The notes below the pieces were generated by a model that saw only the letters and a program-made list of their open reading frames with translations, did not search any database and was not told the DNA's origin. The position numbers and the translations under genes were made by a program. Source: Microbacterium sp. Root180 (GTDB taxonomy: Bacteria; Actinomycetota; Actinomycetes; Actinomycetales; Microbacteriaceae). From it: 64,000 nucleotides of DNA. The stretch spans positions 62,001 through 126,000 of the forward strand of contig NZ_LMHS01000003.1 of the NCBI RefSeq assembly GCF_001428485.1, written 5' to 3'. This document shows, piece after piece, positions 18,017 to 27,348 of this stretch (position 1 is the first letter of the stretch; each line of letters starts with the position of its first letter).

Positions 18017-19774
18017 TCAGTCGCTCGATCGGCGCACGCGGAGGACGACCGCTTCCCACGGGCGGAGCGAGACGACGTCACCGTGGATCGCCGGCTCGCC
18101 CGGGAGGTTTCCGAGCACGAGTTCGCCCGGGACCGCGAGCTCGGCGATCGAGGCGGATCGCGGCGAGCCGGAGATGTTGCACGCGACGACGAGCGTCGTG
18201 CCCTCGAGCGATCGGGTGAAGGCGTACACGTCCGGGTCGTCGGGAAGCAGCATCCGGAAGTCTCCGAACCTCACCACGCGATCGTCGTGACGCAGCGCGA
18301 TCAGCCGTCGGTAGTGATGGAAGACGGATGCCTCGTCGACACGTTCTGAGGCGGCATTGACATCGACGTGGTTCGGGTTCACCTGCAGCCACGGCTCTCC
18401 CGTCGTGAACCCCGCGTGCGTCGTGGCATCCCACTGCATCGGCGTGCGGGCGTTGTCGCGGCTCCCGAAGGCGAGCGCGCCCACCAGCTGCTGCTCGTCG
18501 AGGAGTCCCAGCGCCCGTGCAGAGGAGGCGAAGTTGAGCGACTCGATGTCGCGGTACGAGGAGAGCGCGGCGAAATGGGCATTCGTCATGCCCAGTTCCT
18601 CGCCCTGATAGACGTAGGGCGTGCCGCGATGGAGGTGGAGCAGCGTGGCGAGCGCGGTCGCCGAGTCCCGCCGGTGGGCGCCGTCGTCGCCGAACCGCGA
18701 GACGATGCGCGGCTGGTCGTGGTTCTCCCAGTAGAGCGAGTTCCACCCGGTCGATTCGAGCCCGTGCTGCCAGCGGGCCATCGTCGCCTTCAGGTCGCGC
18801 AGATCGAGCGGTCGACGATCGAAGCGACCGCCGGGGCCGTGGTCGAGTCCCATGTGCTCGAACGTGAAGACCATGTCGAGTTCGGCGCGTGCCGGGTCGG
18901 TGAGCAGCACGCCGTCCTCGACGGTCGCCCCCGGTGTCTCGCCGACCAGCAGCAGGCCGTCCCGGCGCCCGTGGAAGACGTCGCGGTGCATCTCCTGGAG
19001 GAACTCGTGCAGCCGCGGTCCGTTCATCGTGAACGGTCCCGCATCGCCGAACAGCCCGTGCGCGACCGCGCCGTCCGACAGCGAGCCGTCGGGATGCGTC
19101 GCCTTGGAGATGAGGTTGATGACATCCATCCGGAAGCCGTCGATCCCGCGATCCAGCCACCACCGCATCATCGCGTACACCGCGTCGCGGACCTGCGGGT
19201 TCTCCCAGTTGAGGTCGGGCTGCTTCCTGCTGAAGAGGTGGAGGTAGTACTCCCCCGTATCGGCGTCGAGCTCCCACGTCGACCCGGAGAAGAACGACTC
19301 CCAGTTGGTCGGCTCCGCACCGGGCTCCCCCGGCGCGAATCCCGCCCGGGCAGGGCGCCACCAGTACCAGTCGCGCTTCGGGCTGTCGATCGACGAGCGG
19401 GACTCCGCGAACCACGGATGCTCGTCGCTCGTGTGGTTGACGACGAGGTCCATCACGACCTTGATGCCCCGTGCGTGGAGAGCCGCGACGACCTCGTCGA
19501 GGTCGTCGAGCGTGCCGAAGAGCGGGTCGATGTCCTGGTAGTCGCTGATGTCGTAGCCGTTGTCGTCCTGCGGGCTGCGGTACATGGGCGAGAACCACAC
19601 GACGTCCACGCCGAGCTCGGCGAGGTGGTCGATGCGGCGGAGCACCCCGCGCAGGTCGCCGACCCCGTCGCCGTCCGAGTCCTGGAACGAACGCGGATAG
19701 ATCTGGTAGACGACCGCGGACGTCCACCACGCGGGCGTGTGCGCAGCGGGCGGAGTCGTGGGGTGGGCGGACAT
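18017..19774 (-). CDS. GH13 alpha-glucosidase (oligo-1,6-glucosidase type)
   Basis: A 585-residue cytoplasmic glycoside hydrolase. The four GH13 motifs are visible: DLVVNHTSDEH (109-119), GFRMDVIN with the nucleophile Asp217, LLVGETPG with the acid Glu279, and ENHDQPR with Asp353. No signal peptide is present, so it acts on imported sugars. It lies directly downstream of the ROK regulator and opposite the GH36/ABC operon, so it likely handles the glucosidic part of the same oligosaccharides. The second ATG of a pair is chosen because GGAGG is then five bases upstream. Confidence 0.93.
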   Translation of the reverse strand: MSAHPTTPPAAHTPAWWTSAVVYQIYPRSFQDSDGDGVGDLRGVLRRIDHLAELGVDVVWFSPMYRSPQDDNGYDISDYQDIDPLFGTLDDLDEVVAALHARGIKVVMDLVVNHTSDEHPWFAESRSSIDSPKRDWYWWRPARAGFAPGEPGAEPTNWESFFSGSTWELDADTGEYYLHLFSRKQPDLNWENPQVRDAVYAMMRWWLDRGIDGFRMDVINLISKATHPDGSLSDGAVAHGLFGDAGPFTMNGPRLHEFLQEMHRDVFHGRRDGLLLVGETPGATVEDGVLLTDPARAELDMVFTFEHMGLDHGPGGRFDRRPLDLRDLKATMARWQHGLESTGWNSLYWENHDQPRIVSRFGDDGAHRRDSATALATLLHLHRGTPYVYQGEELGMTNAHFAALSSYRDIESLNFASSARALGLLDEQQLVGALAFGSRDNARTPMQWDATTHAGFTTGEPWLQVNPNHVDVNAASERVDEASVFHHYRRLIALRHDDRVVRFGDFRMLLPDDPDVYAFTRSLEGTTLVVACNISGSPRSASIAELAVPGELVLGNLPGEPAIHGDVVSLRPWEAVVLRVRRSSD

Positions 19775-19817
19775 CATGGCCTCCTCGCGATCGTGTGCGG
19801 GTTCGGGAGCGTGTCGG

Positions 19818-20933
19818 TCAGTCGAGACGGATGCGGTCGACCGCGGCCTGGATCGCGACAGCGGCCGCGCCGCGGGCCCAGGCGATGAAGCCGGTGTCGT
19901 CGACGTAGAGCTCGACGGCCTGCGCGCGAGGATCGCGCTCGGCGGCGATTGCGGCGCGCACGACGCCCTCGGCGAGCCGGAAAAGTCCGATGCCCTCGCC
20001 GGCCAGGACGACCGCGGGCTGCAGCGTGAGATTGGCCGCGACCACCGCGAAACGTCCCAAGGCGGCGGCGGAGGCGTCCACGATCGCGGCGGCCGCCGGA
20101 ACCCCCTGCGCCGCCAGCTGCAGCGCCTCGTCGTAGTCGACCGGCCGCTGCAGCGCCGACGAGACCTGCGCCGCGATGGAGCCGGAGCTGAGCATCGCCT
20201 CCGAGCATCCGTGATGCCCCGCGCTGCACACCGGGCCGCCGTCACGAAGCGGGATATGGCCGCCGAGGCCGAGGCCCGCGTCGGGCGAGCGCACAACCTC
20301 TCCGCCGACGACGAGGGCGTAGCCGACACCGGCGCCGATGGTGATCACGACGAATCCGGCGATGCCACGGCCGAGCCCGAACCAGCGCTCGGCTTCGGCG
20401 AGCGCGATGAGGTCGTTCTCGAGCGACACCGGTGCACCGACGGCGGCTTCGAGGATGGGGCCGAATGCGACATCCTCCCACCCGAGGAAGGGCGCATACA
20501 CGACCGTGCCGCCGCGCACCGCTCCTCCGAGCGCGACGCCCACTCCGGCGAGCGTTCGCGACGTCATCCCGCCGAGGAGCGTGGCGACCTGCGCTGCCAC
20601 GCGCGCGGGCTCGTGGCTCTCCAGGGGCGCGGAGGCCTGGGCGAGCGGCTCGGCGCGCACGCCGGTGATGACCGCGTGGATGTGTTCGCCGGTGATCTTC
20701 ACGCCGGCGAAGGTCCCGATCCCCGGTGCGACGTCGAGGGGGCGCACGGGTCGGCCGACCGAGCCGTCCGCCGAGTCGTCGAGTTCGACGAGAAGTCCTT
20801 TGTCGAGGAACGGTTTGGCAAGTCTGGTCAGGCTCGCCGGCGACAGGCCGAGGCGCGAAGTCAGTGCACTGCGCGCAATCGGGCCGTGAATCAGCACGGC
20901 GCGGGCGAGTGCGCTCTCGCTGTCGGTCAGCAT
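19818..20933 (-). CDS. ROK-family transcriptional regulator
   Basis: A 371-residue regulator. Residues 1-60 form a winged helix (IARSALTSRLGLSPASLTRLAKPFLDKGLL). The rest is a ROK sugar-kinase-like domain with ALGGAVRGGTV and TIGAGVGYALV. The zinc motif CxCGxxGCxE is degenerate: it reads CSAGHHGCSE (236-245), with Ala238 in place of the middle Cys. It has a GGAGG ribosome site. It is divergent from the alpha-galactosidase/ABC operon and upstream of the GH13 gene, so it is probably the local repressor, with a sugar as effector. Confidence 0.9.
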   Translation of the reverse strand: MLTDSESALARAVLIHGPIARSALTSRLGLSPASLTRLAKPFLDKGLLVELDDSADGSVGRPVRPLDVAPGIGTFAGVKITGEHIHAVITGVRAEPLAQASAPLESHEPARVAAQVATLLGGMTSRTLAGVGVALGGAVRGGTVVYAPFLGWEDVAFGPILEAAVGAPVSLENDLIALAEAERWFGLGRGIAGFVVITIGAGVGYALVVGGEVVRSPDAGLGLGGHIPLRDGGPVCSAGHHGCSEAMLSSGSIAAQVSSALQRPVDYDEALQLAAQGVPAAAAIVDASAAALGRFAVVAANLTLQPAVVLAGEGIGLFRLAEGVVRAAIAAERDPRAQAVELYVDDTGFIAWARGAAAVAIQAAVDRIRLD

Positions 20934-21011
20934 GGCGAATCCTCCCTGATTGGTTCCATGATGACACGAACTGGCACACGTTTCCGACTTGTCCGCGCGA
21001 ATTCCGCCCTC

Positions 21012-21043
21012 TTGTCCCTGTATTAATTCCGTGCTAGAACTAA
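21012..21043 (+). promoter_or_regulatory. Promoter and operator of the alpha-galactoside operon
   Basis: A -35-like TTGTCC (21012-21017) and a -10-like TAGAAC (21035-21040) are spaced by 17 bases. The predicted transcript start falls at or next to the ATG at 21047, so the mRNA should be leaderless. An inverted repeat TTAATTC (21023-21029) and GAACTAA (21037-21043), with one mismatch over seven-base arms, covers the -10 box and is a good candidate operator for the divergent ROK regulator. Confidence 0.6.
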
Positions 21044-21046
21044 CCC

Positions 21047-23224
21047 ATGAACTCCTCGGACCGATCGCTCGATGTCGAGACCTCCTCGATCACGGCTTCG
21101 CCTTCGGCCGAGCCCCAGGTCCTGCACCTCTGCCGAGGCGGAACGAGCGTGGTCGTCGACCTCGCGTCCCACCCCGCTCCCGCGATCGTGCACTGGGGTG
21201 AGGGGCTCACGGATTCCACCGAGGCGACGCTCCGGGGCATCGCTCGTGCCGCCCGTGGCCAGCGGGTGTCCGGGGGGCTGGACCGCACGCCGTCGCTCAG
21301 CATCCTCCCGACCGCCGCCCATGGGTGGTTCGGCACGCCCGGCCTCGAAGGTCACCGCAGCGGCGCCGGCTTCAGCGCGCTGTTCGACGTGGTCGGAGTC
21401 CAGGCGAATCAGCACCGCGCGACGATCGCACTGAGCGACTCCGAGGCGCGGCTCGCCGTGCAGGTCGAGCTCCGCGTCGGTCCGAGCGGCCTCTTCCACC
21501 AGCGCATCACGCTACGGAACACCGGCGACACCGACTACATGGTCAACGGCGTCCTTGCGACCTTCCCCGTTCCCTGGGATGCCACCGAGATCCTCGACAC
21601 GACCGGCCATCATCTCCGCGAGCGTTCGCCCCAGCGCCGCGCGTTCACGCTCGGCACCCATCTCCGCGAGAGCCGCCGCGGTCGACCGGGAGCGGATGCG
21701 ACGCTCCTGCTCGCAGCGGGCCGTCCCGGCTTCGGCTTCGAGTCCGGCCGAGTGCACGCCGTCCATGTCGCGTGGAGCGGTAACCACCGGGTGCTCGCCG
21801 AGCGCACGGTGACAGGGGACGCCTTCCTCGCGGGCGGCGAGCTCCTCGGACCCGGCGAGATCATCCTGCCGCCCGGCGAGTCGCTCGCCGCTCCGTGGAC
21901 GATCGGCTCGTGGGGAGACGGTCTGAACGAGCTCTCCCACCGGTTCCACGACGAGTGGCGCCGCCGTCCGCAGCATCCGCGCCGTCCGCGCCCGGTGACG
22001 TTGAACACCTGGGAGGCGGTCTACTTCGATCATTCGCTCGAGCGGCTGACGGCGCTCGCGGATGCCGCGGCAGGCGTCGGTGTGGAGCGATTCGTGCTCG
22101 ACGACGGCTGGTTCTCCGGGCGGCGAGACGACACCGCCGGACTCGGCGACTGGTTCGTCGACCCCGACGTCTGGCCGCGGGGACTGCACCCGCTGGTCGA
22201 CCATGTCCGCGCGCACGGCATGGAGTTCGGGCTGTGGGTCGAGCCGGAGATGATCAACCCCGACAGCGACCTCGCCCGCGCCCACCCCGACTGGATCCTG
22301 CGCGGCCGCATGGCGCTGCCGCCGTCAGCGCGCCAGCAGCAGGTCCTCGACCTTTCGCACCCGGAAGCGTACGACCACATCGCCGGCCGGCTGCACGCTC
22401 TCCTCGACGAGTACCCCATCGCCTACCTCAAGTGGGATCACAATCGCGACCTCGTCGACGCCGGAAGCGGACCCGAAGGGGTCGCCCGCGTCCACTCCCA
22501 CACGCTGGCCGTGTACCGCCTGCTCGATGAGCTCAAGGCCGGTCACCCGGGCCTCGAGATCGAGAGCTGCGCATCGGGCGGCGCGCGCGTGGATCTCGGG
22601 ATCCTCGACCGCACCGACCGGATCTGGACGAGCGACAGCCTCGACCCACTCGAACGGCTGGACAACCAGCGCTTCACGGGGCTCGTGGTCCCGCCCGAGA
22701 TGATGGGCATGCACCTCACGAGCCCGATCGTGCACTCCTCGGCGCGCGCCGTCTCCCTCGATCTGAGCGCGGCCGTCGCCCTTCTCGGTCACTTCGGCAT
22801 CGAGTGGGACCTCACCACGGCGGACGAACCGACGCGCGACGCGATCGCTGCGTGGGTGAGGCTCGCCAAGCGGGTGCGGCCGCTCGTCGCCACCGGTCGC
22901 GTGATCCACGTCGACGGGACCGAGCCGGGGATCGACCTCCGTGGCATCGTCGCGGACGACGCGGCATCCGCTCTGTTGATCGTCACCCAGACGGCATCGA
23001 CGGTGGCGCACCCGCCCGGGCGGATCCGGATGCCGGGGCTCGAACCGGCACGGGTCTATCGCGTCCGCTCGCTCGGCGGCGACCCCGAACCGGCGCAGTC
23101 CCCGCTCGAGTGGGCGATGCACGACCTTTTCCTCACCGGACACGAACTCGCGACGGTCGGGCTCCGGCCCCCGGTGCAGTTCCCCCAGCACTCGACCGTG
23201 ATCGAGATCACCTCGGAGCCCTGA
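21047..23224 (+). CDS. GH36 alpha-galactosidase
   Basis: A 725-residue cytoplasmic alpha-galactosidase cutting terminal alpha-1,6-galactose from melibiose or raffinose-type sugars. An N-terminal beta-sandwich (about 1-300) precedes the barrel. Signature residues are DDGWF (352-356), LKWDHNRD with nucleophile Asp464, CASGGARVD (508-516) and TSD with acid/base Asp530. No signal peptide and no Shine-Dalgarno sequence precede the ATG; the -10 box ends seven bases before it. It heads an operon with ABC binding-protein and permease genes. Confidence 0.94.
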   Translation: MNSSDRSLDVETSSITASPSAEPQVLHLCRGGTSVVVDLASHPAPAIVHWGEGLTDSTEATLRGIARAARGQRVSGGLDRTPSLSILPTAAHGWFGTPGLEGHRSGAGFSALFDVVGVQANQHRATIALSDSEARLAVQVELRVGPSGLFHQRITLRNTGDTDYMVNGVLATFPVPWDATEILDTTGHHLRERSPQRRAFTLGTHLRESRRGRPGADATLLLAAGRPGFGFESGRVHAVHVAWSGNHRVLAERTVTGDAFLAGGELLGPGEIILPPGESLAAPWTIGSWGDGLNELSHRFHDEWRRRPQHPRRPRPVTLNTWEAVYFDHSLERLTALADAAAGVGVERFVLDDGWFSGRRDDTAGLGDWFVDPDVWPRGLHPLVDHVRAHGMEFGLWVEPEMINPDSDLARAHPDWILRGRMALPPSARQQQVLDLSHPEAYDHIAGRLHALLDEYPIAYLKWDHNRDLVDAGSGPEGVARVHSHTLAVYRLLDELKAGHPGLEIESCASGGARVDLGILDRTDRIWTSDSLDPLERLDNQRFTGLVVPPEMMGMHLTSPIVHSSARAVSLDLSAAVALLGHFGIEWDLTTADEPTRDAIAAWVRLAKRVRPLVATGRVIHVDGTEPGIDLRGIVADDAASALLIVTQTASTVAHPPGRIRMPGLEPARVYRVRSLGGDPEPAQSPLEWAMHDLFLTGHELATVGLRPPVQFPQHSTVIEITSEP

Positions 23225-23256
23225 GCCCCGAAAGACAAGCGCAAGGAGGCGCAACG

Positions 23257-24543
23257 ATGAGACTCACTCACCGACGGACGACCAGGGCGATCGGAGTGCT
23301 CGCCTTGGCGAGCGCTGCGATCGTGCTCGGAGGCTGCGCATCGGGCTCCGGCGGGGTCACGACGCTGAACTTCTTCCAGTTCAAGGGCGAGGCGCTCGAT
23401 GACTTCAACGAGATCATCGCCGACTTCGAAGCCGAGAACCCCGACATCCGCGTGGTGCAGAACCAGGTCGCCGACGCGGACACGATCATTCGGACGCTCC
23501 TCGTCAAGGACAAGGCGCCGGATGTCATCACCCTCAACGCCAATGGCGGATTCGGCAAGCTCGCCCAGGCGGGAGTGTTCTACGACTTCTCAGACGAACC
23601 GGTGCTGCAGACGATCAACCCCGCCGTTCAGGAGATCCTGGCGGCCCTCGGCAACAAGACAGGCGAGGTCAACGGCCTCGGCTATGTCAACAACGCGAAC
23701 GGCGTGATCTACAACCAGGACATCTTCGACGAGCAGGGCCTCGAGGTCCCCGAGACGTGGGACGAGTTCATCGCCGTGTGCGACGCACTGCAGGATGCCG
23801 GAATCACCCCGTTCTACGGAACTCTCGCCGATTCCTGGACCGGACTGCCCTCCTTCAACGCGCTGGGTGCGTACCCGTCCCAAGGCGACTTCTGGGACGA
23901 GATGAGGGCGGAGGGCGAGAACGTCGGCCCCGACTCAGCGGTGTCGTTCCAGAAGGATTTCGCGACAGCGATGGACCAGCAGTACGAGCTCTTCTCCTAC
24001 ATGCAGGACGGATACCGCGGCAAGACGTATGACGAGGGCAATGCCGCGTTCGCGAACGGCGAGGTCGCCATGCTGCTGCAGGGCATCTGGGCGATCAACC
24101 CGGTCAAGGCTGTCAATCCCGACATCAAGGCCGCGATCTTCCCGTACCCCGCGGTCGACGATCCCGACGACAGGCTTCTCGTCTCCGGCGTGGACGTCGT
24201 GGTGACGATGGGCAAGAACACGCCTCGCAAAGAGGAGGCGCTGCGGTTCATCGACTACCTGTTCGAAGTCGGTGTGATCGAGGAGTTCGCCGCATCCCAG
24301 AACATGGTGCCCTCCGTCGAAGGCGCTGAGATCAGCGATGACCCGTCGCTCCAGTCGGTGAAGCCGTTCTTCGACGAGGGCCGGATCACGGGCTTCATCG
24401 ACCACCAGATCCCGCCGAGCATCCCGCTCGCGTCGATCGACCAGCAGTTCCTTTACAGCGGCGACGCAGAGGCGGCGCTCGCCACGCTCGACAGCGAGTG
24501 GGCCAAGGTGGCCGCCCGCACGATCCCCGTGACAGGAGAGTGA
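23257..24543 (+). CDS. Sugar ABC transporter substrate-binding lipoprotein
   Basis: A 428-residue family 1 (MalE/RafE-like) binding protein. The signal peptide ends in the lipobox LGGC, with Cys27 as the lipidated residue. The mature part has the typical NFFQFKGEALDDFNEIIADFE start and the late hinge region PRKEEALRFIDYLF. AAGGAGG is seven bases before the ATG. It probably delivers an alpha-galactoside or alpha-glucoside to the two permeases encoded next. It lies 32 bases after the GH36 gene. Confidence 0.94.
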   Translation: MRLTHRRTTRAIGVLALASAAIVLGGCASGSGGVTTLNFFQFKGEALDDFNEIIADFEAENPDIRVVQNQVADADTIIRTLLVKDKAPDVITLNANGGFGKLAQAGVFYDFSDEPVLQTINPAVQEILAALGNKTGEVNGLGYVNNANGVIYNQDIFDEQGLEVPETWDEFIAVCDALQDAGITPFYGTLADSWTGLPSFNALGAYPSQGDFWDEMRAEGENVGPDSAVSFQKDFATAMDQQYELFSYMQDGYRGKTYDEGNAAFANGEVAMLLQGIWAINPVKAVNPDIKAAIFPYPAVDDPDDRLLVSGVDVVVTMGKNTPRKEEALRFIDYLFEVGVIEEFAASQNMVPSVEGAEISDDPSLQSVKPFFDEGRITGFIDHQIPPSIPLASIDQQFLYSGDAEAALATLDSEWAKVAARTIPVTGE

Positions 24544-24544
24544 C

Positions 24545-25483
24545 ATGACGACGATGACGGAGGCCGTGCGCGCCTCATCGACGGGCGGCACCGCGAAGAA
24601 GCGAGCCACCCGGGTGCGATCCGGCGAGAAACGGGCCGGCTCCACGTTCTACTGGATGGTATGGCCGGCGGTGATCGCCTTCGCCTTCTTCCACACCCTT
24701 CCTGTGCTGATCGGCATCTTCTTCAGCTTCACGAACTATCCGGGCTACGGCGACTGGAACTTCATTGGGCTGTCGAACTACATCAACCTGTTCAAGGACA
24801 GTCGGGTGCTCAACGCATACGGCTTCTCGTTCCTGTTCGCCATCGTCGCGACGATCCTGACGAACGTGATCTCGCTGGCTATCGCGCTCGGCCTCAACGC
24901 CAAGATCAAGGCGCGCAACTTCTGGCGAGGTGTCTACTTCGTCCCGTACGTGCTGGCCATCCTCGTGATCGGCTTCGTCTTCCAGTTCTTCTTCTCGAAC
25001 TCGCTCCCGAAGATCCTGGCCGGCATTCCTCTGTTCGCCGACAACATCCTCACGAACGAGACCTGGGCGTGGACCGCCATCGTCGCCCTCGGCGTCTGGC
25101 AGGCCTGCGCGTTCGCGATCATCATCTATCTCTCGGGGCTGCAGACGATCCCGGGCGAGCTGTACGAGGCAGCAGCCATAGACGGCGCCAAGCCGTGGCG
25201 GCAGTTCACCTCGATCACGTTTCCTCTCATCAGTGCCTTCTTCACGATCAACGTGGTGCTGAGCCTGAAGGGGTTCCTGCAAGTGTTCGACCAAGTCGTC
25301 GCGCTCACCAACGGCGGACCGGGCACCGCGACCGAATCCGTCACGCTGCTGATCTTCCGTGGCGGCTTCACCGGCGGCGAGTTCGCCTACCAGGCGGCGA
25401 ACGCCGTGGTCTTCTTCATCGTGATCACGATCATCTCGCTGCTGCAATTCCGTGTCCTTCAGCGCAGAGAGGCCGATTTCTGA
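24545..25483 (+). CDS. Sugar ABC transporter permease, MalF/UgpA type
   Basis: A 312-residue inner-membrane permease with six predicted transmembrane segments. The cytoplasmic EAA loop that docks the ATPase is EAAAIDGAKPWRQFTSITFP. The N-terminal 30 residues are basic and cytoplasmic. It starts one base after the binding-protein stop and overlaps the next permease, so all are co-translated. Confidence 0.94.
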   Translation: MTTMTEAVRASSTGGTAKKRATRVRSGEKRAGSTFYWMVWPAVIAFAFFHTLPVLIGIFFSFTNYPGYGDWNFIGLSNYINLFKDSRVLNAYGFSFLFAIVATILTNVISLAIALGLNAKIKARNFWRGVYFVPYVLAILVIGFVFQFFFSNSLPKILAGIPLFADNILTNETWAWTAIVALGVWQACAFAIIIYLSGLQTIPGELYEAAAIDGAKPWRQFTSITFPLISAFFTINVVLSLKGFLQVFDQVVALTNGGPGTATESVTLLIFRGGFTGGEFAYQAANAVVFFIVITIISLLQFRVLQRREADF

Positions 25484-26400
25484 TGACCAGCACGACCAAC
25501 ACCGCGGCCCAGCTCGAACAAGACGTCGCCGCGGTCGACGCACCACGACGACGGTGGCGCACGTCCGGCGACGCCGATGACACTCGGAGGACGAACTGGT
25601 GGGCGACTGCGCTCATAGCGGTCTGCTCGCTCACCGTTCTGATCCCGCTCTACCTCGCGGTCGTCGTCGCCCTCAAGACGCCGGCACAGCTCACCGAGGG
25701 AACGGGCTTCGAGTGGCCCAACCCGGTCCGGTGGGAGAACTTCCCCGAGGCGTGGCAACGGACCAACTTCGGCCAGGCCCTGACGAACACGGCGCTGATC
25801 ACCGTGGGCGCGGTGGCCTTCACGCTGCTGACCAGCTCGATCGTCTCGTACGCGATCGCGAGGAACATCCATCGCCCGTTCTTCAAGGGAGTGTTCTTCT
25901 ACTTCCTGGCGGCGCTGTTCATCCCGTTCCCGATCATCATGCTGCCGCTCGTGAAGCAGACGGCGATCCTAGGACTCGACAACCAGGCCGGCATGATCAT
26001 CCTCTACACGATCTACGGCCTGTCGATAAACATCTTCATCTACACCGCCTACATCCGTTCGATCCCGATCGAGTTGGAAGAAGCGGCGCGGATGGACGGG
26101 GCATCGACCTGGCGGGTGTTCTGGTCGGTGATCTTCCCGCTGCTCATGCCGATGAATGCCACGGTCGGCATCCTCACGTGCGTATGGGCATGGAACGACT
26201 TCATCATGCCGCTCGTGGTGCTCACAGATCCGGCCGCTCGGACGCTGCCGCTCGCGCAGTACGTGTTCCAAGGACAGTTCAACACCGACTACACGGTGGC
26301 ATTCGCCTCGTACCTGATGGCGATGGCGCCCCTGCTGATCGTCTACATCTTCTCGCAGCGGTGGGTCATCTCCGGGGTCACCCGCGGCTCGATCAAGTAG
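25483..26400 (+). CDS. Sugar ABC transporter permease, MalG/UgpE type
   Basis: A 305-residue inner-membrane permease. The EAA loop reads EEAARMDGASTWRVFWSVIFP and the C-terminus ends SGVTRGSIK, as in MalG-type proteins. The start ATG overlaps the stop of the previous permease (TGATG). No ATP-binding subunit is encoded nearby, so the system must borrow a shared MsmK-type ATPase from elsewhere on the chromosome, as is usual for this transporter family in actinobacteria. The operon ends here with a strong hairpin. Confidence 0.94.
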   Translation: MTSTTNTAAQLEQDVAAVDAPRRRWRTSGDADDTRRTNWWATALIAVCSLTVLIPLYLAVVVALKTPAQLTEGTGFEWPNPVRWENFPEAWQRTNFGQALTNTALITVGAVAFTLLTSSIVSYAIARNIHRPFFKGVFFYFLAALFIPFPIIMLPLVKQTAILGLDNQAGMIILYTIYGLSINIFIYTAYIRSIPIELEEAARMDGASTWRVFWSVIFPLLMPMNATVGILTCVWAWNDFIMPLVVLTDPAARTLPLAQYVFQGQFNTDYTVAFASYLMAMAPLLIVYIFSQRWVISGVTRGSIK

Positions 26401-26404
26401 ACCG

Positions 26405-26442
26405 CGGATGCGCGCCCGGTGGCGAGGCCGGGCGCGCATCCG
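26405..26442 (+). terminator. Terminator of the alpha-galactoside operon
   Basis: A perfect 15-bp stem (26405-26419 with 26428-26442) encloses an eight-base loop; the outer arms read CGGATGC and GCATCCG. It starts five bases after the permease stop. It may also serve the convergent minus-strand hydrolase gene. Confidence 0.85.
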
Positions 26443-26455
26443 TTCCTGTGGATCG

Positions 26456-27337
26456 TCAGGCCTCGGCGAACAGCGCGAGCATGTCGCGCACGAGCTGGTG
26501 CGGGGCGGTCTCGCACGGGGCGTGGCCGGTCGGATAGACCGCGAGGTGCGCTCCGATGCGCGCGGCGTACTCGGCATGCTGCTCGGTGGGCCACAGGTCG
26601 GACTCGCCGACCGCGATCAGCTTCGGGATGCCGATGCGGGCGACGTCGTCGGCGAAGTCGGGGGTCGTCATCATGAGTCCCACGACGTCGTCGATCACCG
26701 GGCGCTGCGTGACGGCCATCCGCTCGCGCACGAACGCGATCCGCAGCGGCGGAGTGCGATTGAGGTTGTAGCGGATGCCCCACAGGATGAGCCCCGCCGC
26801 GCGGTGCGGGGGCATGTCGGAGATCGGGCCGATGTGCTTGACGCCGCGGAAGACCTGGCCGGTCGCCGGCGGCGCGGCCATGAGCGTGATGCTCGCGAAC
26901 AGGTCGGGGCGCTCGACGAGGGCGAGCTCGGCGAGGAGGCCGGCGAAGCTGTAGCCGAGGACGTGCACCGGGCCGCCGCCGTCTTCGAGGATCGCGATGA
27001 AGTCGTCGAGGAAGAGCCGGTAGTCGTAGTGCTCGCGCGGCGGGTCGAGGTTCTGCGGCCCCGCGTCGACCGAACCGTAGTGGCCGGCGAGGTCGTAGGA
27101 CTCGACCCGGTACCCGGCCGCAGCGAACAGCGGGAACAGCAGGATGAAATCCTCCTTGGAGCCCGCCACGCCCGAGACCAGCAACACCCGCGGCGCCGCG
27201 GCGTCGCCCAGGCGCACGCGCGCCAGTGGGCCGCTCGGCGCGGCGAACAAGTCGTGGACCGTCCCCTCGGGGAAGACGCGCCAGTCGATGTCGGGGATGG
27301 CGCGGTCTTTCTCGAGCGCGTCGTCGATCGTGGTCAT
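26456..27337 (-). CDS. Alpha/beta-fold hydrolase
   Basis: A 293-residue serine hydrolase. The oxyanion-side strand LLVSGVAGSKEDF, the nucleophile elbow GYSFAG (Ser in HVLGYSFAGLL) and a late Asp/His region (IAVGESDLWPTEQH and PTGHAPCETAPHQL) form the expected triad. The substrate is unknown. The ATG at 27337 is 12 bases after the upstream esterase stop, with no strong ribosome site of its own, so it is probably coupled to that gene. Confidence 0.86.
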   Translation of the reverse strand: MTTIDDALEKDRAIPDIDWRVFPEGTVHDLFAAPSGPLARVRLGDAAAPRVLLVSGVAGSKEDFILLFPLFAAAGYRVESYDLAGHYGSVDAGPQNLDPPREHYDYRLFLDDFIAILEDGGGPVHVLGYSFAGLLAELALVERPDLFASITLMAAPPATGQVFRGVKHIGPISDMPPHRAAGLILWGIRYNLNRTPPLRIAFVRERMAVTQRPVIDDVVGLMMTTPDFADDVARIGIPKLIAVGESDLWPTEQHAEYAARIGAHLAVYPTGHAPCETAPHQLVRDMLALFAEA

Positions 27338-27348
27338 CGCGCGGAAGA

